Program-made: the position numbers and the translations under genes
The notes under the pieces: model-generated
Database searches by the model: none
Seen by the model: only the letters and a program-made list of their open reading frames with translations
Told to the model about the DNA's origin: nothing
Part shown: positions 52,695-57,155 of the stretch, piece after piece
Position numbering within the stretch: the first letter of the stretch is position 1
How the letters are laid out: each line of letters starts with the position of its first letter
Assembly: GCA_937943605.1 (NCBI GenBank)
Contig: CALEAW010000089.1
Span: forward strand, 1-57,155
DNA from: an uncultured Sutterella sp.
GTDB lineage: Bacteria > Pseudomonadota > Gammaproteobacteria > Burkholderiales > Burkholderiaceae_F
Direction: 5' to 3'
DNA: 57,155 nt

Positions 52695-55202
52695 TTACTT
52701 GAGACCAAAAAGGCCTTTAATAAGCCCCGTCAAGAAACCATCGCCCGTCGAGGCGCTTGACGACGAACGGTATTGCGATTGAACCCGTTGCGGATTCTCA
52801 CGACACGCTTTGCAGCGCTTCGGATAGGTCCAACCTTTTTGGTCATAAAAGTCACATTCACCTTGCGTGAGTTGAATAGCCGCACCACAGTTCGTGCAGT
52901 TGGCGGTATAGACAATGGCGTTTCGACGATCAATGGCCTCTTGTCTGGCTCGGCGTTTTTCTTCAAAGCAAGCGGCACATAAAGGTTTGAGTGGTTTTTT
53001 CAGCACATAACGATCAAAGTTACTCATCACAATGTCTGCACCACATTGTTCACACGCATAGACCGTGCCACGGTACTTTAAGCAATGATTACAAATGCCT
53101 TCACGACCCGACTTTTCGTCAAAATCCTGACCACAAAGTCGACAGGTATACATCCTCGATTCAACGTTTTTCTTGAGGCGCGTCGGGAAGATGTCGTTCG
53201 ACATCTCGTCTTGACGAAGCAGCATGCCATTCGTGAGGAGCTTATGGTAGTGCCTCAAGCGTTCGAGCCAATCATCAACAGTTAAACGTGAGCCTTCATC
53301 GTAATGATCACCACGCATATCAAAAGTGTGACCAAAGGACTTCTTGATTTCGTAGGTCATGTGCGACCACACAAAGCCCCAAACACCTGGTGGCACCATG
53401 CCTGTACCGCGATCTTCGTATGGATACGGGAAAAGCGCTTCTTTAATATTATCTGCCCCACCTTGACCGCCTTGATGGGCATAGGGCGTCTTGCCAGGCA
53501 CCAAAATCATGAAAAGCATCGTCGCCACGGCAAAGTATTCATTGCCTTTAGTACGAAGGATTTCAGCAAACTTACTGTCTTGGATTTCGGGTGCGGTGAA
53601 ATTGATTTGACCCACCGGGCACGGCAAATCTTCGATCTGATAACTGTCGCAGTCCACTAAATACACTTCGGTCGGTGACACCACCTTGATATTCGAAAGG
53701 TTAATATCACCCAAAATCACGTTACGGTTATGAAGGTACTGAATCTTCATCAAAATCGTAATACAAAGACGTACCAAGTCTGCCTTCGTCCAACCCGCAA
53801 AGCGCTTTTCAAGTAACGGTCTCACCAAAAGGCAGCGTAAGAGGTCGTGCCCTTGCGCACGCGGCATCAGATAACCTACAAACTCATCCGACAAAGTGAA
53901 GAGCATTTTGACGGGCGCACAAATGCCTTGATACTGCAGCGGATGCGCCGTGATACGACGAATCTTTTCCATCTTCAGGGTCGTATTTTTATCACGACGA
54001 TAAATCTTCGCCACAAGATCGGTGCCCGTCTCATAGACAATGCCTTCACCGCCAGAGCCTAATTCTTTGACAAGCATATAGGTCTGACCTTGTTCGTCAC
54101 GGACGACACTACCTTCGCTAGGCATCTCGGCCACGTTGATCTGTGCGTCAACCAGGGTCGTCACGGTGGTAGGCAACGCAAAACGGTGCTTTTCACGACG
54201 TTCAGTCGCACTAGGCGCTGGACGACGCTTGACGGCGCCTGGACGTTGCATGGAATTTGGTCGTTGCTCTTTTGCGGGCTGACGCTTTGGTGCCTCACGA
54301 CGCACTGGCTTATCTTGCCCAGCTGATTCCGTTGCTTGAGGCCTTGGAGCGGGCGCCGAGGCCGCCACACTTTGCGGCTGTGGCTGTGGTTGCGGCGTAC
54401 TATAGACCGTAAAAGAACCTCCAACCGATATAAAGGGAGAGCCGGCAAGCGGCGCAAAGGCATCTTGCGTTGTATCTACCACGGGTGGCGTTTGTTGAAG
54501 TTGCGGTTGCGCCTGAGGTTTTGGTTGCGTCCGCGGTGCGCCTTGGGCTTGCGTAGACTGTGCGGAACGAGGCGCGGGCTTAGGATGACGCGCAGGCGGA
54601 TCCTTACGATAGACCTTAGGATGCGCGACTTGACCGTCAGGCGTGCCATTCTGTTTTGGCAACGTCATCCAATGGTCATCAATTTTGCTTCGGAGAATAT
54701 TGAGCGTGCCATCAGGCTGAATCTTCAAAACGTGAATTGGATGCGCTTGCGTGACAGCAAGACTACCATTCATCAACATCAAATCGGTGGCCAAACCACG
54801 GTCTTGTGTGATGAGCAACAGACGATGCTTAATGCGGTGTTGAATAAAGACACGCTGAAAGACGTTATCGGCAAAATTATCCGATTCTTCAGCACGTACA
54901 TCCAAAATACCAGCCGCTCTGAGTGTATCGACAAGGTTTTTGGCTTGCTTAGCCTTGTGACGCTTCTCCGTTTCTTTGGATTGCAAATGGCGGTTAATTT
55001 CCTCAAGGCAACGTAGTGGACAAAGAATCTCCTGACCGGCCTGTTGAAAGCGTGGAATAGCATCTCGAAAGAAGGCATCAGCACCTTCGCACATCAAAGA
55101 ACAGGTGTCGACAAAGACTTTCCAGCCTTTGAGATATCGGTCGATTTTGTAATTTGGACGCTTCTTTGGAGTCGTTGGTTGTGGTCTAGCAGTCGTCGGC
55201 AT
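52695..55202 (-). CDS. PIN domain-protein kinase-zinc ribbon fusion
   Basis: An 835-residue multidomain protein. Residues 27-160 form a PIN-type nuclease-like domain with acidic candidates Asp32 (FVDTCS), Glu67/68 (CLEEI), Asp108/112 and Asp134/140 (TQDRGLATD). Residues 180-340 are a Pro/Gln/Ala-rich linker. Residues 376-660 form a Ser/Thr kinase domain: glycine loop LGSGGEG 381-387, Lys399 in VAKIY, catalytic Asp499 and Asn504 in LGDINLSN, and DCD at 517-519 in place of DFG. The C-terminus has three zinc modules with cysteine pairs at 687/690-704/707, 717/720-742/745 and 769/772-797/800. It is the first gene of the kinase-VWA-phosphatase module. The nuclease activity is inferred. Confidence 0.82.
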   Translation of the reverse strand: MPTTARPQPTTPKKRPNYKIDRYLKGWKVFVDTCSLMCEGADAFFRDAIPRFQQAGQEILCPLRCLEEINRHLQSKETEKRHKAKQAKNLVDTLRAAGILDVRAEESDNFADNVFQRVFIQHRIKHRLLLITQDRGLATDLMLMNGSLAVTQAHPIHVLKIQPDGTLNILRSKIDDHWMTLPKQNGTPDGQVAHPKVYRKDPPARHPKPAPRSAQSTQAQGAPRTQPKPQAQPQLQQTPPVVDTTQDAFAPLAGSPFISVGGSFTVYSTPQPQPQPQSVAASAPAPRPQATESAGQDKPVRREAPKRQPAKEQRPNSMQRPGAVKRRPAPSATERREKHRFALPTTVTTLVDAQINVAEMPSEGSVVRDEQGQTYMLVKELGSGGEGIVYETGTDLVAKIYRRDKNTTLKMEKIRRITAHPLQYQGICAPVKMLFTLSDEFVGYLMPRAQGHDLLRCLLVRPLLEKRFAGWTKADLVRLCITILMKIQYLHNRNVILGDINLSNIKVVSPTEVYLVDCDSYQIEDLPCPVGQINFTAPEIQDSKFAEILRTKGNEYFAVATMLFMILVPGKTPYAHQGGQGGADNIKEALFPYPYEDRGTGMVPPGVWGFVWSHMTYEIKKSFGHTFDMRGDHYDEGSRLTVDDWLERLRHYHKLLTNGMLLRQDEMSNDIFPTRLKKNVESRMYTCRLCGQDFDEKSGREGICNHCLKYRGTVYACEQCGADIVMSNFDRYVLKKPLKPLCAACFEEKRRARQEAIDRRNAIVYTANCTNCGAAIQLTQGECDFYDQKGWTYPKRCKACRENPQRVQSQYRSSSSASTGDGFLTGLIKGLFGLK

Positions 55203-55836
55203 GCGTCAAGTGATATTAATTTAGAAACCAAAAAGATAGTTTGATTATAACGTCTCAAGCATCAACATGCGCCCCTTCTAATAGTCATTGAAAACAACAC
55301 AATAACAAACAAACCCAAACCGATACTACTGTTTGACGACTGTTAAATCCTAGCTAGAGGGCAATCCTCGCTTATCGAATCGCAACTTGATCAACGATTT
55401 CTAGTCTCGTTGAGATGCCTTGAAATTCAGCCGCTTTTCTTCATTCCGAACCTTGGCATCAGTACTCAGGTTTGACACAAAAAGAAGGGGCAATCAGTTC
55501 GCCACAAACATTCACTTTTGTGCGCGCAGGTTTTTCTAAATATATCTTAATGTCGTAAAATATCGACCTAAGTCCTTTGATGAATCAAACATCAGTCTTT
55601 TGGCGTAGTTATCTAACTCCATTTAACAACAATGAGTTTTTCTACTCTGTTAGAGGCCATTTTATTGCGTATATCAACAAGTACTGTTGAATATTTTTAA
55701 ATACGTATAAAATAGCAACCCACTTCATCACACATTATTTCATATCAAGTAAAACCGATAGCACATTCAAATATTTTTACAAAAGCATTTAATGGTTTAA
55801 TGTTACCGTCATAAACAATCATTATTGAGTTATTCA
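55203..55836. other. AT-rich region upstream of the porin gene
   Basis: About 630 bases between divergent genes, with no credible reading frame. A weak promoter-like pair, TTTACA (55776-55781) and TAATGT (55798-55803) with 16 bases between, lies 33 bases before the porin ATG. Long AT-rich leaders are common for porin genes and often bind small RNAs or OmpR-like factors, but I identify no specific site. Confidence 0.4.
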
Positions 55837-56985
55837 ATGAAAAAGAATCTACTGATTATTTCGATGCTCGCAGCCATCCCTGCCCTTAGCCAGGCTGCTC
55901 AAGTGAACCTCTATGGTATTGTCGATATGGGACTCGTCTATAAGAGCGATACAACGGACTTGACCCATAACGGCAAGATCAAGGATCAGAAAGGGCATAG
56001 CTTCGCCCTTCAGAGCGGTAACTCTGCCAAGTCCCGCTTGGGGATCAAAGGTTCTGAAGATCTCGGTAACGGCTTAGAAGTCGGCTTCTTGCTCGAAAAC
56101 GGCTTTGATGCCGATAGCGGTATGCTTATTGGCGCTAAAGAGAGCCGTCTCTTTGACCGTGAATCCTCCGCTTATGTGAAGACAAGCTTTGGTACGTTCC
56201 GTGCAGGTCGCATCTCCACGATGCTCTCTGGCGTTGGTTCGATGGGCTTTTATGCCAAGGCCGCTAACCCGTTTGGCAATGGCTGGGCTACGGTGATCGG
56301 AAGTCACTCCCGTGTCTTTGCTAATCAAATTGGCATCATGGATAACGTCCTCGGTTATGTCTCTCCGACCGTTGGTGGCTTGACCGTTTATGCGCAGTAC
56401 GGCATGGGCGAACAGACAGCAGAAAACACCTCCAAGGCCAACCGTTACGCTGCAGTGGGTGCACAGTACGTGGCCGGCCCCCTTGAGTTGGTCGCTGCCG
56501 TCGACCACACCAATAAGAAGTCGGCCGGCTTGACGAAGGATGAGAATCCACATCACGACAAAGTCAAAGATGCTTACACCCTTAACTTAGCGGGTTCCTA
56601 CAATTTTGGTGCTGTCAAGGCTTATGTCGCGACGCAGTACTTCAAAAATGCTGTCGACGTCGCCAGCATGACAACCACTAATAAGCTTAACCACCGTCCT
56701 GTTAATCAGGCTGATGGTTGGGGCTTGACGGTGGGTACGAAGTCCCCGTTGATGGGCGGCCAATTACTCGTGAGCGCAGGCTACATGGATGGCAAGATCT
56801 ATATCGATAATGACCATCGCGATATCTATGCTTACGACTTCGGTGTAGGCTACACCTATAACATTTCTAAGCGTACGTCTCTCTACGCAGGTACAGGCTA
56901 TCGCTATCGTGACGGCAAGAGTAAGCAAGTGGACTTTGAAAATAAGACCGTTGAAGTCACATCGGGCTTGGTGCACAAATTTTAA
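55837..56985 (+). CDS. General porin, betaproteobacterial type
   Basis: A 382-residue outer-membrane porin, presumably a trimer of 16-stranded barrels. The signal peptide (MKKNLLIISMLAAIPALSQA) is followed by the typical first strand AQVNLYGIVDMGLVY. Internal hallmarks are SRLGIKGSEDLGNGLEVGF, FGTFRAGRI near the constriction and YTYNISKRTSLYAGTGYRY. It ends with phenylalanine (VHKF) as BAM requires. The ATG at 55837 is chosen over a TTG four codons upstream; the ribosome site is weak. It provides general diffusion of small hydrophilic solutes, possibly including betaines. Confidence 0.93.
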   Translation: MKKNLLIISMLAAIPALSQAAQVNLYGIVDMGLVYKSDTTDLTHNGKIKDQKGHSFALQSGNSAKSRLGIKGSEDLGNGLEVGFLLENGFDADSGMLIGAKESRLFDRESSAYVKTSFGTFRAGRISTMLSGVGSMGFYAKAANPFGNGWATVIGSHSRVFANQIGIMDNVLGYVSPTVGGLTVYAQYGMGEQTAENTSKANRYAAVGAQYVAGPLELVAAVDHTNKKSAGLTKDENPHHDKVKDAYTLNLAGSYNFGAVKAYVATQYFKNAVDVASMTTTNKLNHRPVNQADGWGLTVGTKSPLMGGQLLVSAGYMDGKIYIDNDHRDIYAYDFGVGYTYNISKRTSLYAGTGYRYRDGKSKQVDFENKTVEVTSGLVHKF

Positions 56986-57004
56986 TTGAGCACGCTCAGA
57001 CTTA

Positions 57005-57027
57005 GGTACGCCATTTCATGGCGTACC
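57005..57027 (+). terminator. Hairpin after the porin gene
   Basis: GGTACGCCA at 57005-57013 pairs perfectly with TGGCGTACC at 57019-57027 around a 5-nt loop. The following sequence is GCTCTCTAT rather than a T run, so termination may be partial and the stem may mainly protect the mRNA. Confidence 0.5.
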
Positions 57028-57113
57028 GCTCTCTATCGCCTATATCAGAAATAAATACATGGTCAGCTCCCTGTTTGCAAGGGTTGGTCAAATTTTTCAA
57101 GGCGCAAGCCCCC

Positions 57114-57140
57114 AGGCGCTCCATTTAGAGCGCCTTTTTT
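57114..57140 (+). terminator. Strong terminator at the window end
   Basis: AGGCGCTC at 57114-57121 pairs with GAGCGCCT at 57128-57135, followed by TTTTT. It either ends readthrough from the porin or belongs to a short transcript between the two hairpins. Confidence 0.75.
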
Positions 57141-57155
57141 CCAATCAGCGCGGCC

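Overview
The window looks like a chromosomal segment of a Gram-negative gut proteobacterium. The porin is of the betaproteobacterial type, there are lipoproteins, a CsgG-type family, a classical autotransporter and recCBD, and the carnitine genes closely resemble those of enterobacteria. My best guess is Burkholderiales, family Sutterellaceae (Sutterella/Parasutterella type). That is inference from gene content and mid-range base composition, not a database result.

Layout. 257-1105: a short, divergent DprA/SMF protein, then about 1.1 kb of gene-free, possibly eroded DNA. 2211-3107: a Crp/Fnr-like regulator with a structured 5' leader. 3178-16274 (minus strand): one long anaerobic carnitine cluster read caiT, caiA, caiB, caiC, MaoC-type hydratase, fixA, fixB, fixC, fixX, MFS transporter and two alpha/beta hydrolases, one of which has lost its catalytic serine. 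CaiT exchanges betaines, CaiC and CaiB load CoA, the hydratase and CaiA take carnitinyl-CoA through crotonobetainyl-CoA to butyrobetainyl-CoA, and FixABCX supplies electrons. The usual hydratase CaiD and CaiE are absent. The cai promoter region carries an FNR-like site and repeated operator-like motifs, and several gaps in the cluster hold GC-rich hairpins.

17244-26392: housekeeping and stress genes: an AIM24-family protein, a tandem universal stress protein, a small heat-shock protein, a SotB-like exporter and a YbhGFSR-like ABC exporter operon. 26503-35771: recC-recB-recD, with an acidic N-terminal extension on RecB. 36158-39468: an AAA/PD-(D/E)XK protein and a Schlafen-AlbA-type ATP-binding regulator, behind nine helically phased TTAACATCA repeats, with a remnant of a second copy of the regulator's 3' end at 36097.

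39814-46451 (minus): a six-gene envelope operon encoding two CsgG/FlgT-like proteins, a large periplasmic protein, a COG3014-like lipoprotein, a YcfL-like lipoprotein and an LpoB-like lipoprotein. It is preceded by a perfect 25-bp palindrome and is divergent from a 1162-residue autotransporter (47169-50657). 50973-55202 (minus): a three-gene signalling module, a PIN-kinase-zinc-ribbon fusion, a VWA (TerY-like) protein and a PP2C phosphatase with a C-terminal winged helix. The window ends with a trimeric porin.

The strongest candidates for poorly described biology are the PIN-kinase/VWA/PP2C module, the FlgT/CsgG/LpoB envelope operon in a window without flagellar genes, the carnitine operon with a replaced hydratase, and the phased repeat array. 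I saw no rRNA, tRNA or CRISPR array and no intact transposase.
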